The position numbers were made by a program, and so were the translations under genes. Shown here one piece after another: positions 14,743 to 23,306 of a DNA stretch of 25,044 bases. Location of the stretch: positions 1-25,044 of the forward strand of contig CAZIRO010000018.1 in the NCBI GenBank assembly GCA_964541595.1, given 5' to 3'. The notes beneath the pieces were generated by a model that saw only the letters and a list, made by a program, of their open reading frames with translations, was not told the origin of the DNA and did no database searches. How positions within the stretch are numbered: position 1 is the first letter of the stretch; every line of letters starts with the position of its first letter. The DNA is from CAZIRO01 sp964541595 (lineage in GTDB: Bacteria; Acidobacteriota; HRBIN11).

Positions 14743-14962
14743 ACATCGGGATGGGGGTCTCAGGTCCCGGGTGTCGGGGGTCAGGTGTCGGATTCCGGAT
14801 GTCGGGGGTTGTTGGACGACAGATTCACCAGCAGGGGGAAAAACGCACAGCGTACATCATTCTTTTTCACTCTCCGTGCGTTCCGTGGACTCCGTGTCTC
14901 CGTGGTGAACAGGTGTCCGGTGCTGGAGGGGTGTGTGTGTGTCCATCACCGGTCGCTCCCGG
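14743..14962. repeat. Repeat-rich intergenic region between convergent genes
   Basis: Three low-complexity parts and no gene. At 14756-14812 there are imperfect direct repeats of TCAGGT(G)TCGG(G) type. At 14871-14910 CCGTG recurs four times at 8-9 base spacing, ending in TCTCCGTGGTGAA. At 14931-14942 there is a (GT)6 run. Together these look like small dispersed elements collected between two gene ends. Confidence 0.65.
14756..14778 (+). repeat. 23-bp dispersed repeat, copy 1
   Basis: A 23-base segment whose core is CTCAGGTCCCGGGTGTCGGG, identical to the copy at 25017-25039 in the same orientation. Confidence 0.85.
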
Positions 14963-17900
14963 TCACGAACGATTCCGCAGGCTCCAGTACAGCAGGATCG
15001 GCAAACATATGAGGGTCAGCAGCGTCGAGGTGACCAGTCCACCGATGAGCACGATGGCAAGCGGACGTTGCAGTTCCACACCGGCGCCGTATCCGAGGAC
15101 GATCGGTACAACGGCCATGCCTGCCGCCAGCGCGGTCATAAGCACGGGACGCATACGGGTTGTACCGGCGTCCAGGCAGGCGATGGCGCATGCGGTCCCC
15201 GCGCGCATGCGATCGAGTGCGAATTCGATCAGGATCAGGGCCTTTTGTACGGACAGACCGAAATGTGCGAGAAAACCAATCATGGAAGAGATATTCAACG
15301 ATTCACCCGTCAGGAGCAGTGCCAGTACACCGCCGGAGAGGCCCAGCGGGATCGTGAAGATCGCGATCAGGGCAACCCATATCGAGTCAAACGCAAAATA
15401 CAGCAACATCAGAATGGCCAGCAGCACGACCGCTCCAGCAAAAGTCAATTGTTCGGTCAACCGCTGTTTACTCGCGTATTGACCCCCGAAACCGACGGTA
15501 TATCCTGCCGGCCACGACATGGATGCGATGGCCGATCGGATGGTTTGCATGGCCGCATCATATCCCACACCGGTGACATTGGCCGTCACGTATGTCATCC
15601 GCTGCAGGTTTTCCCGCAGGATACGCGCCGGTGTGGGGGTGAACGCCACGGTTGCGACCGCATGCAGGGGTACCCAGCCACCGTGGTCATTGTGCACCGG
15701 CAGATTGCGAATCCGGTCTAACGAACGGATCACGTCGTCCGAGAAGCGAACCAGCACCCCGTACTGTTTGATATCCCGGATCACGGATGTGACCACCCGA
15801 CCGCCCAGACCGATTTCGATCGTTGCCCGCAGGTCGTCGAAATCTACGCCGTAACGGGCGGCGCGTGTACGGTCCGGTCGAATGACCAGTTGCGTGACCG
15901 GCAGGATCTGTGCGCGGCGGATATCCACCAGACCGGGCATCTGCGCAAGTCGCCGTTCCAGTTGGGCAGCGAGCGTGTCGAGTGTCCCCGGATCTTCCCC
16001 GTAGATGCCGATCATGAAATCCGCGGTCACGCCGGAGATGGCCTCCTGCACCCGTTCACCGATGAGGGGCGTGGTGACTTCAAAAGGTATCTGAAACGGT
16101 CGCAGTTTTTCTCGCAGCAATGCACGCAGGGTGTCGAACGGATGCGTTCGCCGTTCACGTTCTACCAGTGCGACGAAGATCTCGATCCGGTTCACCCGTT
16201 CGGCGTGTTCCGCGCCTTCTGTACGTCCGATTTTCGTATACACTTCCCGCACGTCCGGAACGGTCTTTAATGCACGAGCGATGGCACGTGCCAGTTCGAC
16301 ATTCTGCTGCAGACTGATGTCCGGCGGGGCATCGAGTGCGATCCAGAACGCGCCTTCGTCCAGCGACGGAAAGAGCCGCGTATGCAGACGAGGCACCATC
16401 CAGAAGATGCCACCGAGAAAGAGCACACCGAGCAGAACCGTTGTATACGAATACGGGGGACGCAGAAGACGTGTCAGCAGGTACTGATACCCCCGACGGA
16501 GTACGCGAATCACGGGAGTTTCTCCGACGGATGCGTGCATGCGGGGCCGCAGTAACAGATCGCACAGTGCCGGGGTCAACGTAATGGAAAGTACGAACCC
16601 CACGGCAACGGCCACGATCACCGTAAAGGCAAAAGGCGCAAACAGCCGGCCGGCAAATTCGGGCAGAAACAGCAGGGGAATGAAGATCAGCATGATGATC
16701 AGCGTCGAGTAGATCACCGGACGACGGACTTCCACGGAACCTTCCACGATCGCCCGCGTTCGGTCATTCGGATGCATGCAGAGGTGCCGGTAAATGTTTT
16801 CGGTATCCATGATGGCGGCATCGATCATGATGCCCAGAGCGACGACCATAGCGCCCAGTGTCATGATGTTGATCGTATATCCGAACAGGCGCAGGAAAAT
16901 GAACGTCACGAGTACGGATGTCGGCATCATGATCGCAATGACAACCGTGGACGCGATATCGCCCATCAAAATGAGGAGTACGACAAAAACGACCGCAAGG
17001 CCGATGAGCAGGGCTTCGGTCAGGCTGCGGATGGCGTCCTGAATCAGATCCAGTTGATTGTAGTGCACCCCGAGATGGACATCCGGGGGCATGAAGGCAA
17101 GGAAATCCTCGATCGTCGATTGCAACCGTTCCAGGAAAGGTGCGGTAGAAATCCCGAACTGTTTGGTGATCAGCATGTGCACACCTTCACGTTGCCCGAT
17201 GAGGAAAGCACCTCGCCGCAGTGCATGGCCTTCGGTGACCGTTGCGACATCCTGCAGTCGAACCGGTGTGCCGTCTATTTCAGTCAGTACGATATGCGCC
17301 AGATCCCGTAGATCCCGCAGACGTCCCCAACCGAGCACGGGAATTTCCTGGGATTTCCGGATCCAGACATTCCCGAACAGATTGGTATTATTCCGTTGCA
17401 GCGTGCGGGCCACGTCGCCGATCGTCAGGCCATAAGCGGTCAGGCGGTGCGGATGTACACGCACTTCGTATTGGCGGACGTAACCGCCCTGGGTGGTGAT
17501 CTTGAACACGCCGGGCACACGGCGCAGCACGTATCCCAGGTCGTAATCTGCAAACTCCCGCAGGTCGATCAGGGGTCGAGCATCACTGTAGAGATACATC
17601 TCGTACACTTCGGCAATCCGGGTCAGCGCGTTTGATACGGAAACAACGGTCACCTGTGGCGGCAGTTCCGGGCGCAGACGGGTGATCTCGTTCAGAATCC
17701 ACTGGTACGCCTGATAGAAGTCCACGCCCCATTCGAACTGCACGCGTACGGTCCCGAGATCCTGCATGGCCATGGAACGCGTGCGCACGACCCGGGGCAG
17801 TCCGCGCAGTGCGGATTCAACCGGCAGTGTGATAAGCAGATCGACTTCTTCTGCGGACAGCCCCGGTGCTTCCACAAAGACCTGAAAGATGGGGGACTGA

Positions 17901-18025
17901 ATGTCCGGAAGGACATCGGTGGGAATCGTGCGAATCGCCTGGACGGCGAGCAGGATCAGGATTCCCATACTCCACAGCACAAGCCCGCTGCGTCGGATAG
18001 AGAACGTGACGATATGCCGGATCAT
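14963..18025 (-). CDS. RND efflux pump, heavy-metal-efflux (CusA/CzcA) type
   Basis: Proton-driven inner-membrane pump of a tripartite export system; 1020 residues, with 12 transmembrane helices and two large periplasmic loops. The N-terminus (LPDIQSPIFQVFVEAPGLSAEEVDLLIT) and ERVQEAISGVTADFMIGIYGED are of the heavy-metal (HME) branch. The proton-relay helix reads ALGIMIDAAIMDTEN (397-410): one Asp (402) and Glu409, as in CusA's GAMVDAAIVMIEN, not the Asp pair of multidrug pumps. However, the regions corresponding to the three Met that bind Cu/Ag in CusA (FWIALDAPPD, NRIEIFVALV, GERVQEAI) hold no Met, so Cu/Ag export is doubtful and the substrate is open. The ATG overlaps the adaptor stop codon (ATGA). 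Confidence 0.92.
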   Translation of the reverse strand: MIRHIVTFSIRRSGLVLWSMGILILLAVQAIRTIPTDVLPDIQSPIFQVFVEAPGLSAEEVDLLITLPVESALRGLPRVVRTRSMAMQDLGTVRVQFEWGVDFYQAYQWILNEITRLRPELPPQVTVVSVSNALTRIAEVYEMYLYSDARPLIDLREFADYDLGYVLRRVPGVFKITTQGGYVRQYEVRVHPHRLTAYGLTIGDVARTLQRNNTNLFGNVWIRKSQEIPVLGWGRLRDLRDLAHIVLTEIDGTPVRLQDVATVTEGHALRRGAFLIGQREGVHMLITKQFGISTAPFLERLQSTIEDFLAFMPPDVHLGVHYNQLDLIQDAIRSLTEALLIGLAVVFVVLLILMGDIASTVVIAIMMPTSVLVTFIFLRLFGYTINIMTLGAMVVALGIMIDAAIMDTENIYRHLCMHPNDRTRAIVEGSVEVRRPVIYSTLIIMLIFIPLLFLPEFAGRLFAPFAFTVIVAVAVGFVLSITLTPALCDLLLRPRMHASVGETPVIRVLRRGYQYLLTRLLRPPYSYTTVLLGVLFLGGIFWMVPRLHTRLFPSLDEGAFWIALDAPPDISLQQNVELARAIARALKTVPDVREVYTKIGRTEGAEHAERVNRIEIFVALVERERRTHPFDTLRALLREKLRPFQIPFEVTTPLIGERVQEAISGVTADFMIGIYGEDPGTLDTLAAQLERRLAQMPGLVDIRRAQILPVTQLVIRPDRTRAARYGVDFDDLRATIEIGLGGRVVTSVIRDIKQYGVLVRFSDDVIRSLDRIRNLPVHNDHGGWVPLHAVATVAFTPTPARILRENLQRMTYVTANVTGVGYDAAMQTIRSAIASMSWPAGYTVGFGGQYASKQRLTEQLTFAGAVVLLAILMLLYFAFDSIWVALIAIFTIPLGLSGGVLALLLTGESLNISSMIGFLAHFGLSVQKALILIEFALDRMRAGTACAIACLDAGTTRMRPVLMTALAAGMAVVPIVLGYGAGVELQRPLAIVLIGGLVTSTLLTLICLPILLYWSLRNRS

Positions 18026-19008
18026 TCGTCTTCGTCCTCGATGGCTTCCCGCAAGCGGCGGGATTTCAGGATCAGGAACGCGTTTCGGGTGATGATGGTA
18101 TCCCCTTCCTGAAGACCTGTAAGGACTTCATAGTAGGTATCCCCCTCCGTACCGAGGGTGACTTCAGTTTCCGATACGGTCAGGTGTCCGTTGTGCCGGG
18201 TGACCCTGGCGACCACGGCACGCACGCCGTCGAACACAACGGCCTCCTTGGGGATCACCAGGGCGGTGCGCGACCCGAGATAGATCACGACCCGCACGGG
18301 CAGACCGGCCGGCAGGTGTTGCCGATTGCGCAGGATCACGCGGCCTTTCAGCAGTCGATCGGCACCCACCTGCGGCGCCATCTGATCGATATGACCGGAA
18401 ATGGGTTCCGGCTGTCCCGGCACCTGAATCTTCACGTGAACCGGTAACGACAGCCGATGACGTTCGGAAACCGGTATATCCACCCAGACCCAGATCACCG
18501 ACAGATCGACGATTTCCAGTAGACGCGCGTTGGCGTCCACAATCTCGCCGGGATTGGCAAACCGACGGTATACCAGGCCGTTCAGCGGTGTTCGCAGGGT
18601 GTACTCCATGCCCGGTGAAGCCACAGGTTCAAGCACGGCGACCACGCTGTCCCGTTCGACCGTTTCTCCGGGCATCGCGAGACGGCGCACAATGCTGCGC
18701 TGCAGGGCGGTCAGCAGTACGCGTCGGGTGGGATCCAGTGCTGTTCTGCCAGTAGTCTGCAGCGTCTCCACGATCGTTCTCTTCTGCACGGTGGCCGTAC
18801 GATAGGAGAGGTTTTCCGGAATCGCTATGGTCGTTCGGGTGTCCTCCCGGGCCGGTTGGGCCGGTTCAGGCACATGCGTGTGCGCATCGGGCGTGCGCTG
18901 GCACCCCGTGACGTTCCATACGAGTACGAGACCGATCAGACCAATGACCATCATGCAAAAGGTTTGTCGTCGGCGTGTATTCGGATCAGGGAATCTGTAC
19001 GGTATCAT
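18022..19008 (-). CDS. RND membrane-fusion (adaptor) lipoprotein
   Basis: Periplasmic adaptor joining pump and outer-membrane channel. The 328-residue protein has a lipoprotein signal with lipobox VTGC at about residue 38, followed by a short His-containing linker (DAHTHVPEP). Its barrel-sandwich parts are LALTALQRSIVRR-like and TPLNGLVYRRFANPGEIVD, and the C-terminal part is GLQEGDTIITRNAFLI, typical of CusB/CzcB-type proteins. The alpha-hairpin is very short or missing between the two lipoyl halves. ATG 19008 is chosen because GGGAG precedes it by seven bases; it overlaps the channel gene by 23 bases. Confidence 0.9.
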   Translation of the reverse strand: MIPYRFPDPNTRRRQTFCMMVIGLIGLVLVWNVTGCQRTPDAHTHVPEPAQPAREDTRTTIAIPENLSYRTATVQKRTIVETLQTTGRTALDPTRRVLLTALQRSIVRRLAMPGETVERDSVVAVLEPVASPGMEYTLRTPLNGLVYRRFANPGEIVDANARLLEIVDLSVIWVWVDIPVSERHRLSLPVHVKIQVPGQPEPISGHIDQMAPQVGADRLLKGRVILRNRQHLPAGLPVRVVIYLGSRTALVIPKEAVVFDGVRAVVARVTRHNGHLTVSETEVTLGTEGDTYYEVLTGLQEGDTIITRNAFLILKSRRLREAIEDEDE

Positions 19009-20263
19009 GGAACTGCTCCCGGGCGGCATCGGTGATATAACGAATGTCCATCACGGTTCGTGCCAGTTCGTGCAGCATCTCCAGATACTCCAGACGGGTG
19101 TCCACCCACGTGCGTACGGCTTCGATATATGTGAGAAACGGGATCTGCCCGGCGCGGTACCCTGCACGTGTATGGTGGACGAGTTGTTCCGTCCGGTCGA
19201 GCACGGTGGTACGGTAAGTTTCGAGATTCGATCGCAGGCGTGCATACTGTTCGCAGAACGCCTCCAGGCGGTGTCGCAGCAGGGTCATGCGTGCCTCCAG
19301 CAGGCGCACGTAAAATTGGCGCTGTGCTTCGGCTTCGGAGATACGACCCTGACGCGTGTCCCACACGGGAATGGTCACAGCGAATGCGATCCCCGGGGAA
19401 AGGCGCCCCCCTTCAAACAGTCCGATCGAGGGTCCCACGGCGATCTTCGGACGGCGCAGTGTACGTTCCCAATCACGCCGCGTACTCCAGTAGGACGCGC
19501 GCATCTGGGCCTGCACGACCAGCGGGTGCCGGCGAACAATGGCGGCCACATCCGTGTGCGGGGGCGGGGTCCATTCGATCAGGGTGTCCAGGCGGTCTTC
19601 GATCCGAATGGGACGATCGAGTTGAAGCATCTGTTGCAGAAGACGCACCTGCGTCGCATGTTGCGCCTGCAGGCGCTCGATACGGGCGCGAACCCGACCG
19701 ACCTCGATGTTGGCCAGCGCGACTTCCTGCCGGTTGCCAAACCCACGGGCGTAACGCATGCGCGCATTACGCAGCATTTCTTCCGCGATCTGTTGACTCC
19801 TGGCAAGTATTGCCAGGCGTTCCTGGAGCGTTAGGACAGTGATCCACTGCAGACGCACGGCATGAATGATATCGAGTTGCCGGCGATGATAATCCGCACG
19901 TGCCGATGCGGTATCGTACGATCCGAGAGCCTGCAGTATACGCGTTTGGCCGGGCCACCGCAGGGGTTGCAGAATGCGCAGGGTTTTTTCTTCCGTAAAG
20001 AATATCTCGGTTTCCACTTCAGGATTCGGCATCACCGTGTACTGTCGTGCACGACCTTCAGCCGCACGGATGGTGTAGCGAACGGCCTGGAGTTCCAGGT
20101 TTCGGGACCGGACAATGGCCTCCGCACGTTCGAGCGTCAGGACGATGGGTTGCGGCGCCTGCACCGCCCCGGCAGGTCCGAAATAAATGGCCAGCCACAG
20201 GAAAAACCACGTTGCCCACACCGGTCCCCGCTCCCGATCGGCGTCCGCAGATGTGTCCACCAT
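18986..20263 (-). CDS. TolC-family outer membrane channel
   Basis: Outer-membrane efflux protein of 425 residues, completing the tripartite system. A signal peptide (WATWFFLWLAIYFGPAGAVQA) ends near residue 37. Two similar halves each contain long helices; typical phrases are LTLERAEAIVRSRNLEL near the start, YARGFGNRQEVALANIEVGR (first repeat) and YRAGQIPFLTYIEAVRTW (second repeat). There is no Shine-Dalgarno sequence before ATG 20263, 20 bases after the arrestin-like gene, so translation may depend on coupling. CusC/CzcC-type by context. Confidence 0.9.
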   Translation of the reverse strand: MVDTSADADRERGPVWATWFFLWLAIYFGPAGAVQAPQPIVLTLERAEAIVRSRNLELQAVRYTIRAAEGRARQYTVMPNPEVETEIFFTEEKTLRILQPLRWPGQTRILQALGSYDTASARADYHRRQLDIIHAVRLQWITVLTLQERLAILARSQQIAEEMLRNARMRYARGFGNRQEVALANIEVGRVRARIERLQAQHATQVRLLQQMLQLDRPIRIEDRLDTLIEWTPPPHTDVAAIVRRHPLVVQAQMRASYWSTRRDWERTLRRPKIAVGPSIGLFEGGRLSPGIAFAVTIPVWDTRQGRISEAEAQRQFYVRLLEARMTLLRHRLEAFCEQYARLRSNLETYRTTVLDRTEQLVHHTRAGYRAGQIPFLTYIEAVRTWVDTRLEYLEMLHELARTVMDIRYITDAAREQFHDTVQIP

Positions 20264-20283
20264 TTTAACGGAAGACCGTTATT

Positions 20284-21456
20284 TTACGGAATGACCGCGA
20301 TCGGTCGCCAGTGAATCTCAAAGGGTTCCAGGCCCCGGATACGTACGTCAATGTACCATACGAGTTGTTCCGTTCCGTCCGGAGTGCGGAACGAACACGG
20401 TGCATCCGGGGCGATCGTGAACACGAAGGGAAACTCAATGCGCTGTGTGGGGTACAGGTGGTGTGTTCGCGTGTATTGTTGCACGCGATGGACGACCATA
20501 CGGTGTAGCATGGGCGCATCGGGAAGCGGAGACCGATCGGCGTAGCGACCGGTGAACTCGATGGCACGCAGATGAATTTCGACCTTACGGATGGTCACGC
20601 GTTTCCATACGAGCACCTGAATGTGGCCCTTTACCTGACTGCCCCGATGCACGATGGGGCTCTCCAGGATGATGTGGATTTCGATCGGGAGACCGTGCAT
20701 GAGCAGTGTGTATTCACGCAGTGTAATGAGTAGTGTGCACACGGCGGCCAGAACAATTGCTCCGGTAAGACTGCCGGTGGGGAGCCATATGGTCAACACT
20801 GCGATGTACAGACAAACCGCAAACCGCACTTTCGCGTGCTCCCAGAGGATGCGCCAGCGTTCACGACGCGGACGGGTGTACGATCGGAAATATCCCGGTC
20901 CCCGCCAGGGCAGGATCGCATACAACAGATGCGGGAGATGGAGGATCAACCTGGGAAGAACGTGCAGTCGAATTGGAATCCGCGCCCATCGGTGTTCAAT
21001 ATCGATGGTCCGATCAATCGCAGGTACGCGCTCGGCCACGAATGTCCATACGCTGCCGGCACCGAAATCGTACAGCCCGCTTCCCCCTTCCCGGCCGACC
21101 TGCAGGGAACCTTCCCAGACGGCGTCCACATCGGAAACGACGTCGGCGATGACGCGGAACGTCCACTGCACGAACGTCCAATGTCCCGTATACGTTGCGG
21201 GTCCGAGCGGTGCGGGGATAGAAAATGTGTACACATAGACCTCTCCCGCCCGCCACCGTTCCCGTGTGGCAATGGTCCATAACCGGGGATTGGATCGGTA
21301 CCGGGGTGTGGACCAGAAATAACCGACCGTGATTTTTCGACAGGTGCGGTTCCGGCGTGCACGAATGATCACACGACCCCGGATCACGCCCCCGACTGTA
21401 CAGGACAGTTCCGCACCGTTCGATTCAACGTGAATTTCGCACGGCGGTCCGATCAT
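20284..21456 (-). CDS. Arrestin-like protein with a central membrane hairpin
   Basis: A 390-residue protein I recognise only by fold. Residues 5-110 and 257-390 each look like an arrestin/Spo0M-type beta-sandwich: CEIHVESNGAELSCTVGGVI followed by RGRVII, and IEIHIILESPIVHRGSQVKG followed by HIQVLV, both with later conserved strands (VYTFSIPAPLGPATY; IEFPFVFTIAPDAP). Between them are two close transmembrane segments (about 211-247, FAVCLYIAVLTIW and AIVLAAVCTLLI). Such a split around a membrane hairpin is unusual. ATG 21456 overlaps the upstream stop (ATGA) and follows GAGGGG. It precedes the three RND genes in the same operon, which suggests a link to the efflux system or the envelope, but there is no direct evidence of function. 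Confidence 0.7.
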   Translation of the reverse strand: MIGPPCEIHVESNGAELSCTVGGVIRGRVIIRARRNRTCRKITVGYFWSTPRYRSNPRLWTIATRERWRAGEVYVYTFSIPAPLGPATYTGHWTFVQWTFRVIADVVSDVDAVWEGSLQVGREGGSGLYDFGAGSVWTFVAERVPAIDRTIDIEHRWARIPIRLHVLPRLILHLPHLLYAILPWRGPGYFRSYTRPRRERWRILWEHAKVRFAVCLYIAVLTIWLPTGSLTGAIVLAAVCTLLITLREYTLLMHGLPIEIHIILESPIVHRGSQVKGHIQVLVWKRVTIRKVEIHLRAIEFTGRYADRSPLPDAPMLHRMVVHRVQQYTRTHHLYPTQRIEFPFVFTIAPDAPCSFRTPDGTEQLVWYIDVRIRGLEPFEIHWRPIAVIP

Positions 21457-23084
21457 GTATCCCCTCGCGCGGAAGGGTCACTCAACAGGGCGACTTCCAG
21501 GGGCACGTACAGGTCGGTTTCGGAAAGGAGACGGTCGGGCTGGATGCGCATCGTCATCCACGCCGAAGGAGCAATCACACGATGGGTCGCCAGCCGGCGC
21601 ATGTCCGCCTGCCATTCGGTCATAAAGGTTCGTGCATGATCGTTCAGCTGGGGCAGGGCAACCTGAAAAGCACTGTCCATTTGCCGGGCCACTTCCATCC
21701 ACTGCACCAGTGTCGTCCACACGGTCATGCGGTTTCGATAGAGCATATCCAGACGAAATCGCAACATCCGGTATGTGCGGTCGGTCTGTTCGATCTCGGT
21801 CTGAAGCGTATGTTTCCTGCGCAATAGCTTTTCCCGTTCGGTCACGAGTTCACGATATGCCGAACTGTCCCGCGCATCACGCCAGGTCGTGGCATTTTCA
21901 CGAACGATGCGCTGTCGCAGGAGCATGTCCATGCGCACGCGGATATCCCGCAACTGTTGTTCAACGGCGGATTTGCGCGATTGCAGGTTGTGGATCGTGG
22001 TTCGTGTCTGCCGGATCGACCAGTGGGTAGCCAGGAAGTCCGCATCCAGCCCCTGTAGCCGGTTCAGATTTTGCTGCACATGGTACCGTATCGGGATAAG
22101 GACGGATTTCAGAAAATAGGACGAGATCGTGCCGTGCGGCAATACATCCGTGGGGTGAGCCTCGCGCAGACGCGCCAACAGCCGATCCGGACGCGGCAGG
22201 ATGGTCAGGTAGCGGTAAACGTCTGTCCAGAACCGTGCGGCTTCCTCATGTTGTTGTATTTTTGCCGCATAGGTCCCCGGTCCCACGATCTGTTCAAATC
22301 CGCGGACCAGCCACCGCACGAACGGGCCGTGTTGGCCCTGATACGCCTGAATGAACAGATCGTCGAGTAACCGCGGGTCTTTACGCTGTACCATCGTGAT
22401 CAGCATCTGGATGTAGAACTGCATAAAATCGATGACAACGTTTTTCGCAAATCCAGGAATGGCCATCAACGCGTTCCATACATCCGAGGACAGTACTCCG
22501 GAGATCCCACCGAGACCGGTGAGATCGCGCTGCCATCCCATGAGGACAAATGTCGCCTGCATGGCGAGCACCCCGAGTTGCCACAGGAGCGCCCATCCGC
22601 GTGAGGGTATCGTGCGCATGATCTCGGGTAACACGCGTGCAATTGCATACAGGAATGCCAAACTGCGTGCCTGAACGTCCGGATAGTGCGTGCGCAACTG
22701 CATGTAGTACGTCTCAAAGTCGGTGACGAAACCGGCAAACAGCGCAACCTGCTGGAAGGGTTTTCCCGGGATTTCCGGCGTCCATTGACTGCGGGCGCGG
22801 TCGAGCATTTCGGCGAGAAGTTTCAGTATTTCCGTAACAGTCGGATCGATGTCCGGACGGCGGTCCAGATAACGCCGCAAGTATGCCGCAGCCGATGATG
22901 GCAACGGATCGTTGGCCACGGATGACCCGAACAACCGCATGGAACGCGATGTCGGTTCCATGTGTACCCATCGATCCGGGGAAGAACGAATGCGTTCCGG
23001 ATGCGCCGGCGCCAGTGGGCGGGTGTCGTCCTCGCGTATCGAAATGTTTGCCGGCCATGGTCGCCTGCGAATCACACGGGTCAT
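21453..23084 (-). CDS. Uncharacterised helical protein, first gene of the efflux operon
   Basis: A 543-residue protein with no domain I recognise. The N-terminal 50 residues are basic and disordered-looking. Residues 80-350 are predicted helical with two hydrophobic stretches (about 163-183, GWALLWQLGVLAMQATFVLM, and 205-232), which may lie in or on the membrane. Residues 355-395 and 408-450 are charged coiled coil (QQLRDIRVRMDMLL; REKLLRRKHTLQTEIEQTDR). There is no signal peptide and no catalytic motif. ATG 23084 is chosen for GGAG eight bases upstream, over an in-frame ATG at 23150. It is coupled to the arrestin-like gene by a four-base overlap. Confidence 0.7.
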   Translation of the reverse strand: MTRVIRRRPWPANISIREDDTRPLAPAHPERIRSSPDRWVHMEPTSRSMRLFGSSVANDPLPSSAAAYLRRYLDRRPDIDPTVTEILKLLAEMLDRARSQWTPEIPGKPFQQVALFAGFVTDFETYYMQLRTHYPDVQARSLAFLYAIARVLPEIMRTIPSRGWALLWQLGVLAMQATFVLMGWQRDLTGLGGISGVLSSDVWNALMAIPGFAKNVVIDFMQFYIQMLITMVQRKDPRLLDDLFIQAYQGQHGPFVRWLVRGFEQIVGPGTYAAKIQQHEEAARFWTDVYRYLTILPRPDRLLARLREAHPTDVLPHGTISSYFLKSVLIPIRYHVQQNLNRLQGLDADFLATHWSIRQTRTTIHNLQSRKSAVEQQLRDIRVRMDMLLRQRIVRENATTWRDARDSSAYRELVTEREKLLRRKHTLQTEIEQTDRTYRMLRFRLDMLYRNRMTVWTTLVQWMEVARQMDSAFQVALPQLNDHARTFMTEWQADMRRLATHRVIAPSAWMTMRIQPDRLLSETDLYVPLEVALLSDPSARGDT

Positions 23085-23262
23085 ATGCCGCGCTCCGGAA
23101 CAGTGCCCAGCCCCCGGCGATTTTCGCCGCGGATACTGTGCGCCTGCCATTCACTGCGTATGCGCATTCCCGGAAAGAGGCGCATCCGAAATATGGTTTT
23201 CAATTGTCCTTATGCAGTAAAAAGTTGTGGCGTTGCGGGTCGCCACCTCTTGCGTGTCGTTC

Positions 23263-23268
23263 TACAAT
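23263..23268 (+). promoter_or_regulatory. Possible -10 box for the kinase-fusion gene
   Basis: TACAAT lies 39 bases before the ATG at 23307 in the 222-bp divergent gap. No good -35 box is present at 16-18 bases. Confidence 0.3.
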
Positions 23269-23306
23269 GAAACGTGGTTTCAAAACATATGCGTGGACGG
23301 TGTTTC

